Part shown: piece after piece, positions 12,244 through 21,497 of the stretch
Numbering within the stretch: position 1 is the first letter of the stretch
How the letters are laid out: each line of letters starts with the position of its first letter
NCBI GenBank assembly: GCA_902557935.1
Contig: CACECJ010000002.1
Span: 1-64,000 of the forward strand
Source of the DNA: an uncultured Pelagibacteraceae bacterium
Lineage (GTDB): Bacteria > Pseudomonadota > Alphaproteobacteria > Pelagibacterales > Pelagibacteraceae
DNA: 64,000 nucleotides
Direction: 5' to 3'
The notes under the pieces: generated by a model
What the model saw: the letters and a program-made list of their open reading frames with translations, nothing else
Database searches by the model: none
What the model was told of the DNA's origin: nothing
Made by a program: the position numbers and the translations under genes

Positions 12244-12362
12244 TTATATTTTCTTCTTAAGACTATCTATGTTTGAAGGTATCCACAATAGTCCAAAATA
12301 TACAAAAAATGTTCACCTTTTGATTCCTCTTTGACTCCAATTAAGACTCTTTTTGCAACTTT

Positions 12363-13235
12363 TTAGTGTGCTATATCCTTTATGCTATTAAGATTTTCTT
12401 TACTGTTAAGTAACGCTTCCTTTTTTTCTCTTAGAGACACAAAAAATATAGTTATACAAAAAATTATTAAAGCTAATTGGGAAAAAATTGATATAAATCC
12501 TAAATAATCATTTAAGAAAAAAAATAACACTATTAGTACACTAGATCTTAGTAATACCTGATATTTAAAAACAGCAATTATAGCAAAAGAATGTAGTATC
12601 AAACTTAATAAAGACATTTGTGATGGTCCGAAATACCTACTACCTCTTATAGATTCTATTTCATTATAATTTTTTAAGATTTTTTTTATTGTACCAGAAT
12701 AGCTGCTCCATAAGGATGCTGATGACGAAATTGAATTTACATCCTTCTTTGGTAGACAACTGTAATTACCAAAATTAATATTTTTTCCAGTAAATAAATA
12801 TGTAATTACTTTGTGTAAAAAATACAAAAATTTAAAAAATATATTCTCTGATCTTTTAACTCTTTTTGCTACTACAGATTTATCTGGATCATCTTTGATC
12901 TTATTCATCAAACTTTTTATTTCAACCGGCCTATCTTCTCCATCTCCATCCATCAAAATTAAATAGTCAAATACTTCATTTTCATTTAAATATCTTATAC
13001 CAAATGCATTACATCTTGCATGACCCTTGTTTTTGAACATATTTAGAATTTTAAAAGAATTAAATTTTACTGGCTTTATTAATTTTGGTTGAGGTATTTC
13101 TGATGCATCATTAATTACATAACAATCAAATAAGAAGTCTTTTAAGTCTTTTATATTATCGTTAATATCAATTATTAATTTTTTTAAGGATTCCCAGTCA
13201 TTAAAAATAGGTATTAAAATTATAACTCTTTTCAC
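12363..13235 (-). CDS. Glycosyltransferase family 2, membrane-associated
   Basis: VIILIPIFNDWESLKKLI, LMDGDGEDRPVEI, C-terminal hydrophobic segments. Confidence 0.85.
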   Translation of the reverse strand: MKRVIILIPIFNDWESLKKLIIDINDNIKDLKDFLFDCYVINDASEIPQPKLIKPVKFNSFKILNMFKNKGHARCNAFGIRYLNENEVFDYLILMDGDGEDRPVEIKSLMNKIKDDPDKSVVAKRVKRSENIFFKFLYFLHKVITYLFTGKNINFGNYSCLPKKDVNSISSSASLWSSYSGTIKKILKNYNEIESIRGSRYFGPSQMSLLSLILHSFAIIAVFKYQVLLRSSVLIVLFFFLNDYLGFISIFSQLALIIFCITIFFVSLREKKEALLNSKENLNSIKDIAH

Positions 13236-14602
13236 TTAACTCCAATCATGCAATATCCAACAGGCTTGATAGTTCCATAAACTCCAGGACATACACTTCT
13301 CAATATTTTTGGATTACCGGTGTAAATAATACCCTCATTATTTTTCATTTCTTTAGATATTTCATTAAGTTCAATCATCCACTGTGGGCGAGATCTTAAA
13401 TGATAAGACAAATTTCCAGCAAACCACTCATCTCCAATAACTATACTAATCTCATTTTTAAAATTATTGTCCCACTTATTTTGAACCAATCTTGCAATTT
13501 CCTTGCCAGGATAGTCTGTTCTTTTAAATTCATTAGTCAAAGAGTCAATTAAGTAAATAATTGGAGATAAAAAAAATATAAATATAAATATAATATAAAA
13601 TTTTTTCAGATTTTTAAAATTTAAAAACTTTTTAAAAAATTCAATGAATGTAATACCAGCTAAAAGGTAAAAAGGAGTCATCCACATAGTCCTTATTTTT
13701 ACACCCATTATTATAGAAGTCAAAATTATGAAAATAATTGGAACAAAGAATGTAAAAAATAAAAATATTCTCTTTTGATTTATCTTAATCTTTTTAAGGT
13801 TTATTTTTTTGGTTAAAAAAAAAGTCATCAAAAAAAATGGGATTAAAATAGCCAATTGTTTTAAAATAAAAATTAATGGCAAATATATATGATCCGTAAT
13901 TTTGCCGATACCACTTGCTCTTTGCATTCCATAAGTAAATGTAATAAAATTGTTTTCAATCAGCCATATTATGTGCGGAAAAATAATTATTAAAGACACA
14001 ACTCCAGTAATCAAAAAATTGAAAGATTTTATTTTTTTTTGAATTAAAAAATATATAAATAATAATTTAATACCTATTATCAAATATAAGAAAATATATT
14101 TTGAGAGAATTCCTAAACCTAAGAAAACACCTAACAATATATAATCTATGGCTTTATCACTTTTAAGGCACCGCCAAGAAAAATAAACGCTTAAAGCCCA
14201 AAAAGGAAGTTGCGAAATATTTACATTAAATTCTGGACTGGTGTAATTAAAAAAAAATATTCCCTCTAACAGTAATAAAGATAAAAATGCAAAATTTATA
14301 TTATCAAAAAGCTCAAAAGCCAATTTATAGACTATAATAAAAGCAGTAATTACAAAAATTTGACTCAATAAATAAAAAGCCCAATCTTGATTTCCAAATA
14401 TTTTATAGAAAACTTCAACTGCAAATGCACTAAAAGGTGGATGCTTGTTAAAACCCCAATCTAAATTACTTCCCCATGCTAATGCCTCAATAGTATCTAG
14501 AGGTAGGTTCATATTTGAGATTGATGGAATTAGTGTCCAAATAAATAAATGGATTAAAATAAATAAATAAAAAAAATTTTTTACGCTTTTTTTTGCAATC
14601 AT
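13232..14602 (-). CDS. ArnT/GT39-like membrane glycosyltransferase
   Basis: Multi-TM GT-C topology, LPLDTIEALAWGSNLDWGFNKHPPFSAFAVE. Confidence 0.82.
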   Translation of the reverse strand: MIAKKSVKNFFYLFILIHLFIWTLIPSISNMNLPLDTIEALAWGSNLDWGFNKHPPFSAFAVEVFYKIFGNQDWAFYLLSQIFVITAFIIVYKLAFELFDNINFAFLSLLLLEGIFFFNYTSPEFNVNISQLPFWALSVYFSWRCLKSDKAIDYILLGVFLGLGILSKYIFLYLIIGIKLLFIYFLIQKKIKSFNFLITGVVSLIIIFPHIIWLIENNFITFTYGMQRASGIGKITDHIYLPLIFILKQLAILIPFFLMTFFLTKKINLKKIKINQKRIFLFFTFFVPIIFIILTSIIMGVKIRTMWMTPFYLLAGITFIEFFKKFLNFKNLKKFYIIFIFIFFLSPIIYLIDSLTNEFKRTDYPGKEIARLVQNKWDNNFKNEISIVIGDEWFAGNLSYHLRSRPQWMIELNEISKEMKNNEGIIYTGNPKILRSVCPGVYGTIKPVGYCMIGVK

Positions 14603-14632
14603 ATATTAAGAATTATTACAATTTATAAGCTA

Positions 14633-14660
14633 TTGACACGACTAAAATCAAACATATACT
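14633..14660 (+). promoter_or_regulatory. Sigma70-like promoter for dksA
   Basis: TTGACA (14633-14638), 16-nt spacer, TATACT (14655-14660); ATG at 14676. Confidence 0.6.
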
Positions 14661-14675
14661 CGCCAAATTCGAAAA

Positions 14676-15101
14676 ATGGTAAAAAAAGCAACTATTAAAA
14701 AAAAATACACTCCAAATTCAAAAGAGAAATATATGTGCGCGAAGCATAAAAAATTCTTTACAGATGAATTGCTTAAGTGGAAAAATGATATAATAAAAGC
14801 TAATAATTTAGGCAATATTTTGAACTCATCTGATGATAATGTGTCCTCAGCTGACATTGTAGATCAGGCCTCTTCTTACACTGATAAGTCTGTAGAAATG
14901 AAAGCTTTAAATAGGAGCAGAAAATTAATTTCTAAAATTAATTCAGCATTACAAAGGATAAAGGACGGAACATACGGTTATTGCGAAGAAACCGGTGAGC
15001 CTATTGGGTTAAAAAGATTAATGGCTAGACCTGTAGCAACATTATCAATTGAGGCTCAGGAAAGGCATGAAAGAGATGAAAAGATTTTTATAGATGATTA
15101 A
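14676..15101 (+). CDS. dksA: DksA/TraR-family transcriptional regulator
   Basis: ALQRIKDGTYGYCEETGEPIGLKRLMARPVATLSIEAQERHE. Confidence 0.93.
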   Translation: MVKKATIKKKYTPNSKEKYMCAKHKKFFTDELLKWKNDIIKANNLGNILNSSDDNVSSADIVDQASSYTDKSVEMKALNRSRKLISKINSALQRIKDGTYGYCEETGEPIGLKRLMARPVATLSIEAQERHERDEKIFIDD

Positions 15102-15724
15102 ACTTTTGGAATTTCCTCGCCTTTTTTTAACAAATCATAACCTTTAATTACAGCTTCTCTTTCAGATATCTGATTATACCACCTAGATAAATTAGAAAAT
15201 CTTTTTAGACCTATATCATGCCACTCATGTCTTGCGATCCATGGGAAAGTTGCTATGTCTGCGATTGTATAATTTTTTCCAGCGAGAAATTCAGAAACTG
15301 CTAATCTTTCATCAAGTTCATTATAAATTTTCTCTGAAATCTTAAAATATCTTTTTTCTCCAAAATCACTTTTGCCTGGATTATAATGATGAAATTGATG
15401 GTGTTGTCCCAACATGGGTCCAACATAAGCCATTTGACCCATTAACCATTGAATTATATTTGTGCGTTCTTTTTTATCATAAAACTTTCCACTTTTTTCA
15501 CCTAGATAAATTAATATTGCACCTGACTCAAATAGACTTTGCTTATTTTCATGATCAATTATCACCGGAATTTTCCTGAATGGACTTAGTTTGGCAAATT
15601 CTGGTTTAAATTGTTCGTCCTTATTTATGTTTACTTTTGTAACCTTATATTTAAAATTAATCTCCTCAAGCATAATAGAGATTTTCTTACCGTTTGGAGT
15701 ATTGGCGGTAAGTAATTCGATCAT
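15098..15724 (-). CDS. Glutathione S-transferase family protein
   Basis: ELLTANTPNGKKISIMLEE thioredoxin-like N-domain, NYTIADIATFPW C-domain. Confidence 0.9.
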   Translation of the reverse strand: MIELLTANTPNGKKISIMLEEINFKYKVTKVNINKDEQFKPEFAKLSPFRKIPVIIDHENKQSLFESGAILIYLGEKSGKFYDKKERTNIIQWLMGQMAYVGPMLGQHHQFHHYNPGKSDFGEKRYFKISEKIYNELDERLAVSEFLAGKNYTIADIATFPWIARHEWHDIGLKRFSNLSRWYNQISEREAVIKGYDLLKKGEEIPKV

Positions 15725-16737
15725 TTTTTTCCAAGTCTATCTTGTATTGTTTTAGAGGAAGTGGTGAATTCAAACCTATATTTTTCGTTTGGTCTTGCCC
15801 TTTTGAAGCACTCAACAGAAGCAAGCGCAACTTCATGAAAGCCGGAAAGAATTAATTTTAATTTTCCAGGGTAAGAACAGATATCGCCAGCTGCAAATAT
15901 TCCTTTTTTGCTAGTTTCAAAATTTTTTGGATTCACCTCAATAGTTTTTTTGTCCATATTCAAACCCCATTCAGCTATTGGGCCTAATTTCATTATTAAA
16001 CCAAAAAATCCAAGTATTATATCCGTAGGAATTTTTTCTTTTTTCCCATCATCAAATTTAATAGTGATAAATTTTAAATGTTTCTCATCGTCTAAAGCCT
16101 CTATTTGACAAGGAGTTTTTATTGAAACTTTCCCTTCATTTTCTAATTTTTTAATTTCTGAGAGAGTATGCTGTGCTCCTCTGAATTCGTTTCGTCTATG
16201 TATTAGTGTTATTTTTGAGAATTTCGAAAGCTCTAGAGCCCAGTCTAAAGCTGAGTCTCCTCCACCAAAAATTGAGATCTTTTTATCTTTAAATTGATCT
16301 TTTTTTCTCACTGAGTAAAATACTGATTTTCCCTCGAGTTTCTCTGCTTCTTTTAGAGAAATCTTTCTTGGTTCAAATGAACCTATTCCACCAGCAATTA
16401 AAACGTTAGGCGCAATAAATTCTTTTTTGTTATTTGTTTTTACCACCCAATTTTCTTTTTCTTGGTGAACTTCTTCAACTCTCTCATTTAAAAATATTTC
16501 GGTTTTAAATGGTTTTATTTGTTCAAGCAGTCTTGTGGTCAATTGTTCACCAGTGCATTCCGGCACTGCAGGAATGTCATATATAGGTTTATCTGGGTAA
16601 AGTTCAATGCATTGTCCGCCGGCTTTATCTAGATTATCAATAACGACAGCGTTGAGACCTTTGATGCCCAATTGATGTACTGCGAATAAGCCAACAGGTC
16701 CAGCGCCAATAATTATAACATCAGTTTTTTTCATCAA
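15721..16737 (-). CDS. Ferredoxin/flavodoxin--NADP reductase, thioredoxin reductase-like
   Basis: IIGAGPVGLFAVHQLG FAD motif, GGGDSALDWALEL NAD(P) motif, FAAGDICSYPGK. Confidence 0.9.
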   Translation of the reverse strand: MMKKTDVIIIGAGPVGLFAVHQLGIKGLNAVVIDNLDKAGGQCIELYPDKPIYDIPAVPECTGEQLTTRLLEQIKPFKTEIFLNERVEEVHQEKENWVVKTNNKKEFIAPNVLIAGGIGSFEPRKISLKEAEKLEGKSVFYSVRKKDQFKDKKISIFGGGDSALDWALELSKFSKITLIHRRNEFRGAQHTLSEIKKLENEGKVSIKTPCQIEALDDEKHLKFITIKFDDGKKEKIPTDIILGFFGLIMKLGPIAEWGLNMDKKTIEVNPKNFETSKKGIFAAGDICSYPGKLKLILSGFHEVALASVECFKRARPNEKYRFEFTTSSKTIQDRLGKK

Positions 16738-17054
16738 GTTTGTTTTTCTGGTGTTGAAACTTCTAAACCCTCTAAATCATCAGTAACAATAATTTGACAA
16801 CTTAATCTACTATTTTTTTTTGGTTCAAAAGCCATATCAATCATATCAACCTCTGCATCCTCTGCTTTTGGAATTTTATTAAACCAATTTTCATTTATAT
16901 AAACATGGCATGTCGCACAAGCCATTGATCCCCCACAATCAGCATCTATGCCTGGTATCTCATTTTGAATTGCGCCCTCCATGACCGATAGACCTGATTC
17001 AACTTCTATTATTTTAGAATTACCTTGACAATCTTTGTAAGTAATTTTTGGCAT
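16734..17054 (-). CDS. 2Fe-2S ferredoxin
   Basis: DADCGGSMACATCHVYI cluster-binding motif, RLSCQIIVTDDLEGLEV. Confidence 0.93.
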   Translation of the reverse strand: MPKITYKDCQGNSKIIEVESGLSVMEGAIQNEIPGIDADCGGSMACATCHVYINENWFNKIPKAEDAEVDMIDMAFEPKKNSRLSCQIIVTDDLEGLEVSTPEKQT

Positions 17055-17057
17055 AAT

Positions 17058-17192
17058 TTAATAGTATGCTAAATAAATCGAAATTATTACTACCCAGAAG
17101 AAAGCATAATAAAGTATATACCCTTTAACAGTGAAGGGCATTTTTTTTAATCTTCTTTTTCCTTTTCCTTTGTAAGGCTTAGATATTTCCAT
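17058..17192 (-). CDS. Small membrane protein, 44 aa, between proteorhodopsin and ferredoxin
   Basis: Manual translation: MEISKPYKGKGKRRLKKMPFTVKGYILYYAFFWVVIISIYLAYY*; basic N-terminus, one TM; below the ORF-track size cutoff. Confidence 0.55.
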   Translation of the reverse strand: MEISKPYKGKGKRRLKKMPFTVKGYILYYAFFWVVIISIYLAYY

Positions 17193-17210
17193 AGTTTATT
17201 AATATCAAAA

Positions 17211-17245
17211 AAAAAGGGCAAGTATGTGAGACATACCCGCCCTTT
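17211..17245 (-). terminator. Intrinsic terminator after proteorhodopsin
   Basis: Minus strand AAAGGGCGGGTATGT-CTC-ACATACTTGCCCTTT then TTTTTT; 15-bp stem (two G-U), 3-nt loop, U-tract. Confidence 0.85.
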
Positions 17246-17261
17246 CTAATTAGTTTATCTA

Positions 17262-18032
17262 TTATCTAGATGATAATCTTGTGTTTTGCATTGCTGCTGC
17301 CCAAATAACTAGACCAAAAGCGATCTTGTTAACAAAGTCAGCTAAATTGTAAATTACGTTTAAAGCATTTGCATCAACACCACCAGTTAGGTAACCGAAA
17401 ATATATCCTAAAGGATATATTGCCCAACCAATAGTTACGATTATTCTCATTGCGCTGAACGCTGTAGACATAGCTTTGTTACCAGCTTTTGCCGCCATCG
17501 TTCCTGCTTCACCTGAGAATATTTCAAACAAGATGTAAATCCATCCAGCCATTCCAATTACGAAACCTACAAATGGTTGAATATAACCAGCTTCACCTAA
17601 GTATCCACCAATTAACATTACTAATGAACCAATTAATAGTTTCCAGAATATAGAAGTTGGCACCTTTCTAACAGCTGCCAAGATTAGATAGAATTCTATC
17701 ATTTGAAGTGGCACTGTGATTAACCAATCGATATATCTGTATACCGTTGGAGAGTCACCTGTACTCACCCAAACTTCTCTCATATACATGTAGTGAACAA
17801 ATGCAACACCAGTTACAAGTCCAGCTACTGTTAAAGATGTTCTCCATGATGCAGCAACAGTTCCTCTTTCTGCAAAGAAAAACACAGTTGTTGCGATCAT
17901 TCCCATTGAAACAAGCCAGAATGAAATTCCTACGAAATCATTTGTTTGTAACAATGCAGTCGCTGCGTTAGCTGAGCTTGTGATACCTAAAAAGGCAACA
18001 GCTGCTAAAGCAAATAGACCTAATTTTCTCAT
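17262..18032 (-). CDS. Proteorhodopsin, predicted proton-pumping and blue-absorbing (Gln tuning residue)
   Basis: YRYIDWLITVPLQMIEFYLILAA (Asp acceptor, Gln tuning, Glu donor), NKIAFGLVIW retinal Lys, conserved FVHYMYMRE His. Confidence 0.97.
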   Translation of the reverse strand: MRKLGLFALAAVAFLGITSSANAATALLQTNDFVGISFWLVSMGMIATTVFFFAERGTVAASWRTSLTVAGLVTGVAFVHYMYMREVWVSTGDSPTVYRYIDWLITVPLQMIEFYLILAAVRKVPTSIFWKLLIGSLVMLIGGYLGEAGYIQPFVGFVIGMAGWIYILFEIFSGEAGTMAAKAGNKAMSTAFSAMRIIVTIGWAIYPLGYIFGYLTGGVDANALNVIYNLADFVNKIAFGLVIWAAAMQNTRLSSR

Positions 18033-18096
18033 GAAAACCTCCCTCGTTTGTTTAGTTTTCGTTTAGTTTATATATAAACTACTCGGACAAATGGAA

Positions 18097-18125
18097 ATTG
18101 TACCCACTACCGAATAACTTGTCGG
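18097..18125 (-). promoter_or_regulatory. Candidate proteorhodopsin promoter
   Basis: Minus strand CCGACA - 17 nt - TACAAT; about 65 nt upstream of start, with GAGGGAGG ribosome-binding site before the ATG. Confidence 0.4.
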
Positions 18126-18206
18126 GAACCATAGTAAAAAAAAAAGTTACAGTGAAGTCTTTTTTTCATCAAAAAAGCCCATTTTTAAAGGTTTTTTTAT
18201 TTTTTT

Positions 18207-20159
18207 TTGGGGATATTTGTGAAATACTCTCAAAAATTAGGTAATTTTAAGGAGTGTCAGTTGAGTCGAAAATATAGGGATATATACGAACAATCTATTC
18301 AAAATAGAGAAAATTTCTGGAAAGAAGTTTCAGATGATATCTTTTGGTACAAAAAACCATCAAAAATACTCAATTCAGATAATCCCCCTTTCTACAAGTG
18401 GTTTGAGGATGGAATTACTAACACTTGCTATAATGCTTTAGACCTTCACGTCGATAATGGAAAAGGTGATAAACTTGCTATAATTTACGATAGTCCTATT
18501 ACTGGAACAAAAAAAAATATTACCTACAATGAATTAAAAGAAAAAGTCTCTTTGTTTGCTGGTGCCTTGAAAAAACAAGGAATTAATAAAGGTGATAGAA
18601 TAATAATCTATATGCCTATGATACCTGAAGCAGTTATAGCAATGTTGGCATGTGGAAGAGTCGGTGCAATTCACTCTGTAGTATTTGGAGGTTTTGCTGC
18701 AAATGAGCTTGCAAGTAGAATTGATGACTCTAAAGCTAAAATTCTAGTCACTGCCTCATGTGGTTATGAGCCTGGTCGCACAGTTCATTACAAGCCATTA
18801 GTTAACAAAGCTTTAGAGCTAGCTAATCATAAAATTGATAGATGTATTATATTCCAAAGAGAAAAAGATAAAGCAGAGTTAGATCCAAAAATAGATATAA
18901 CTTGGGATGAAGCACACAAAGACGCTAAGCCAACTGAGTGTGTAAAAATGAATGCAAATGACTATGCTTATATCCTTTACACCTCTGGAACTACTGGTCT
19001 TCCAAAAGGAATAGTACGTGACATAGGTGGGCACATTGTTGCTTTAAAATGGACTATGAAAAATATTTATAATATTGAACCAGACGATGTTTGGTGGTCG
19101 GCAAGTGACATTGGATGGATTGTCGGGCATTCTTATATAGTTTATGGCCCGTTATTTTACGGCTGCACAACAGTTTTGTTTGAGGGTAAACCAGTAGGTA
19201 CACCTGACGCAGGTGTTTTCTGGAGAATTATTTCAGAACATAAGGTTAAATCTCTTTTTACTGCTCCGACTGCAATACGAGCAATAAAAAAAGAGGATCC
19301 AAATGGAAAATTCTTTACAAAATATGATTTAAGTAGGTTCGATAAACTTTTTCTTGCTGGTGAAAGAGCTGACCCAGATACAATTAAGTGGTTTGAAAAA
19401 CTCTCGGGCTCTCCAGTAATTGATCACTGGTGGCAAACCGAAACAAGCTGGGCAATTACATCAAGTTGTACTGGAATAGAAAATTTTCCTGTAAAATACG
19501 GGTCTGCTTTCAAGCCAGTACCGGGATATGATCTTAAAGTTTTAAACTCTGATGGAAAAGAAGTGGGTCCAAGTAAAATGGGAGATATTGTAGTGAAACT
19601 TCCTCTCCCCCCAGGAACTTTTCCAACTTTGTGGGGAGCTGATAAAAGATATAAAGATAATTATATGACAACTTACCCTGGATATTATCAGACTTATGAT
19701 GCAGGGCATATTGATGAGGATGGTTACGTTTGGATAATGTCAAGAACAGATGATATAATTAATGTTGCTGGTCACAGACTTTCTACCGGGGCAATAGAGG
19801 AAGTTTTAGCTGAACATCCAAATGTTGCTGAGTGTGCTGTAATTGGAATTGCTGATAAGCTTAAAGGTCAAATACCAATAGGCTTACTTGCGCTTAAAGC
19901 TGGCGTCACAAAAGACAAAAAAGTAATTATTAGTGAGTGTGTTAAAATGGTAAGAGAAAAAGTTGGTCCTGTTGCTGCATTTAAAATAGCTATCGTTGTT
20001 AAAAGATTGCCAAAGACTAGATCTGGAAAAGTGCTTAGAGGCACAGTAAGAAAGATCGCAGATAATGAGCCATATAAAATGCCAGCAACTATAGATGACC
20101 CTGTTATTTTAGATGAAATTAAACAAGATCTTAAAGATAATAATATTTTAAAACTCTAG
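18207..20159 (+). CDS. prpE: Propionyl/acetyl-CoA synthetase, PrpE-like
   Basis: ILYTSGTTGLPKGIVRDIGGH AMP-binding motif, SDIGWIVGHSYIVYGPL, PKTRSGKVLRG; start uncertain (TTG 18207, GTG 18219 or later). Confidence 0.82.
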   Translation: MGIFVKYSQKLGNFKECQLSRKYRDIYEQSIQNRENFWKEVSDDIFWYKKPSKILNSDNPPFYKWFEDGITNTCYNALDLHVDNGKGDKLAIIYDSPITGTKKNITYNELKEKVSLFAGALKKQGINKGDRIIIYMPMIPEAVIAMLACGRVGAIHSVVFGGFAANELASRIDDSKAKILVTASCGYEPGRTVHYKPLVNKALELANHKIDRCIIFQREKDKAELDPKIDITWDEAHKDAKPTECVKMNANDYAYILYTSGTTGLPKGIVRDIGGHIVALKWTMKNIYNIEPDDVWWSASDIGWIVGHSYIVYGPLFYGCTTVLFEGKPVGTPDAGVFWRIISEHKVKSLFTAPTAIRAIKKEDPNGKFFTKYDLSRFDKLFLAGERADPDTIKWFEKLSGSPVIDHWWQTETSWAITSSCTGIENFPVKYGSAFKPVPGYDLKVLNSDGKEVGPSKMGDIVVKLPLPPGTFPTLWGADKRYKDNYMTTYPGYYQTYDAGHIDEDGYVWIMSRTDDIINVAGHRLSTGAIEEVLAEHPNVAECAVIGIADKLKGQIPIGLLALKAGVTKDKKVIISECVKMVREKVGPVAAFKIAIVVKRLPKTRSGKVLRGTVRKIADNEPYKMPATIDDPVILDEIKQDLKDNNILKL

Positions 20160-21461
20160 TGGTTGGCCTTTTGACTTAATTAAAATTTTTCCATTCGACA
20201 TTACTAAAATACCATTGACGATCGTTCCAATTGGAAATCCCTTTACTTTGTAATTATGAAAAGGTGTCCATCCACATTTACTGGCAATCATCTCATTTTT
20301 AATTACAACTTCTTTATTCATGTCAACTATTGTCAAATCTGCATCAAAACCCTCTTTTATGTATCCTTTATTTTTAATTCCAAAAATTTTACATGGATTT
20401 TCGCACATTAAATCTATTAGTTGATTAAGAGTTAGCTTTCTATTGTTTACATGGTCAATCATTACCGGAAAAATTGTTTGGACGCCTGGCATACCTGAAG
20501 GAGTTTTTGGATACACTTTATCCTTATTTGCTTTTAAATGGGGTGCATGATCTGACCCGAGAACATCAACAACATTATTCTTAATTGCTACCCACAAACG
20601 GTCGTAATGATCTTTGGATCTCAATGGTGGGTTCATTTGAGCATAAGTCCCTAATTTATTGTAACAATCTGGAGCATATAAAGTTAAATGTTGAGGAGTG
20701 GTTTCAAAGGTAACATTTTTTTTATGCATAGCTAAAAAATCTACCTCTTCTTTAGTAGTAACATGTAGTATATGGATCTTTTTATTATATCTTTCAGCAA
20801 TTTTTACAACTCTACGAGTAGAAGACATTGCGCATTCAACATTTCTCCATTCGGGATGAGAATGAACATCCCCTTCTTTAATAAATTTTTTTCTTAATTT
20901 AATGATATCTTCATCTTCAGAGTGAATTGATACTATTCTATCACTACTTGATATTACTTTTTCAATATCAGCCTCTTTATCGACTAATAGATTTCCAGTA
21001 GAGGAACCGGCAAAAAGTTTTACACCACAACAGCCCTTAACATTTTTTAATTGAGCAAGCTGATCGGTATTATCAGGAGTAGCTCCAAAATAAAATGCAT
21101 AATTACTGTGCATTCTATTTTTTGCTGCTTGAAGTTTTTTTTCAAATTCAATTAAATTAGCTGTAGGCGGATTGGTGTTAGGCATTTCAAATAAAGAGGT
21201 TACTCCGCCTAATATTGCTGCTCTACTTCCGCTTTCTAAATCTTCTGCATCCGTAGAACCAGGCTCTCTGAAATGCACCTGAGTATCTATTATTCCTGGC
21301 AAAACTACCTTATCAGTAGCATCGTAAACTTTTGCTTTGTTTACGTCTATATTGCCTATTTTCTTAATTTTGTTTCCAGACAACCCGATATCTGTCTTAA
21401 TCAATTTTCTATCAATATAACAAGAGCCATTTTTAATTATGAGTGTATAGTTATCAGACAT
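20148..21461 (-). CDS. pyrC: Dihydroorotase (class I type)
   Basis: LPGIIDTQVHFREPGSTDAEDLESGSRAAILGGVTSLFEMPNT, DVLGSDHAPH. Confidence 0.85.
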   Translation of the reverse strand: MSDNYTLIIKNGSCYIDRKLIKTDIGLSGNKIKKIGNIDVNKAKVYDATDKVVLPGIIDTQVHFREPGSTDAEDLESGSRAAILGGVTSLFEMPNTNPPTANLIEFEKKLQAAKNRMHSNYAFYFGATPDNTDQLAQLKNVKGCCGVKLFAGSSTGNLLVDKEADIEKVISSSDRIVSIHSEDEDIIKLRKKFIKEGDVHSHPEWRNVECAMSSTRRVVKIAERYNKKIHILHVTTKEEVDFLAMHKKNVTFETTPQHLTLYAPDCYNKLGTYAQMNPPLRSKDHYDRLWVAIKNNVVDVLGSDHAPHLKANKDKVYPKTPSGMPGVQTIFPVMIDHVNNRKLTLNQLIDLMCENPCKIFGIKNKGYIKEGFDADLTIVDMNKEVVIKNEMIASKCGWTPFHNYKVKGFPIGTIVNGILVMSNGKILIKSKGQPLEF

Positions 21462-21497
21462 ATTTTTAATATATAATATATTGTATAAGTATTAATT

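Noticed and set aside
12077-12334. 85-aa plus-strand ORF reaching into the 12244-12362 gap
   Set aside because: Mostly antisense to the GFA-family gene; no ribosome-binding site or motif I can support.
14648-14857. 69-aa minus-strand ORF over the dksA start
   Set aside because: Antisense to dksA and overlaps its promoter; DksA identity is clear.
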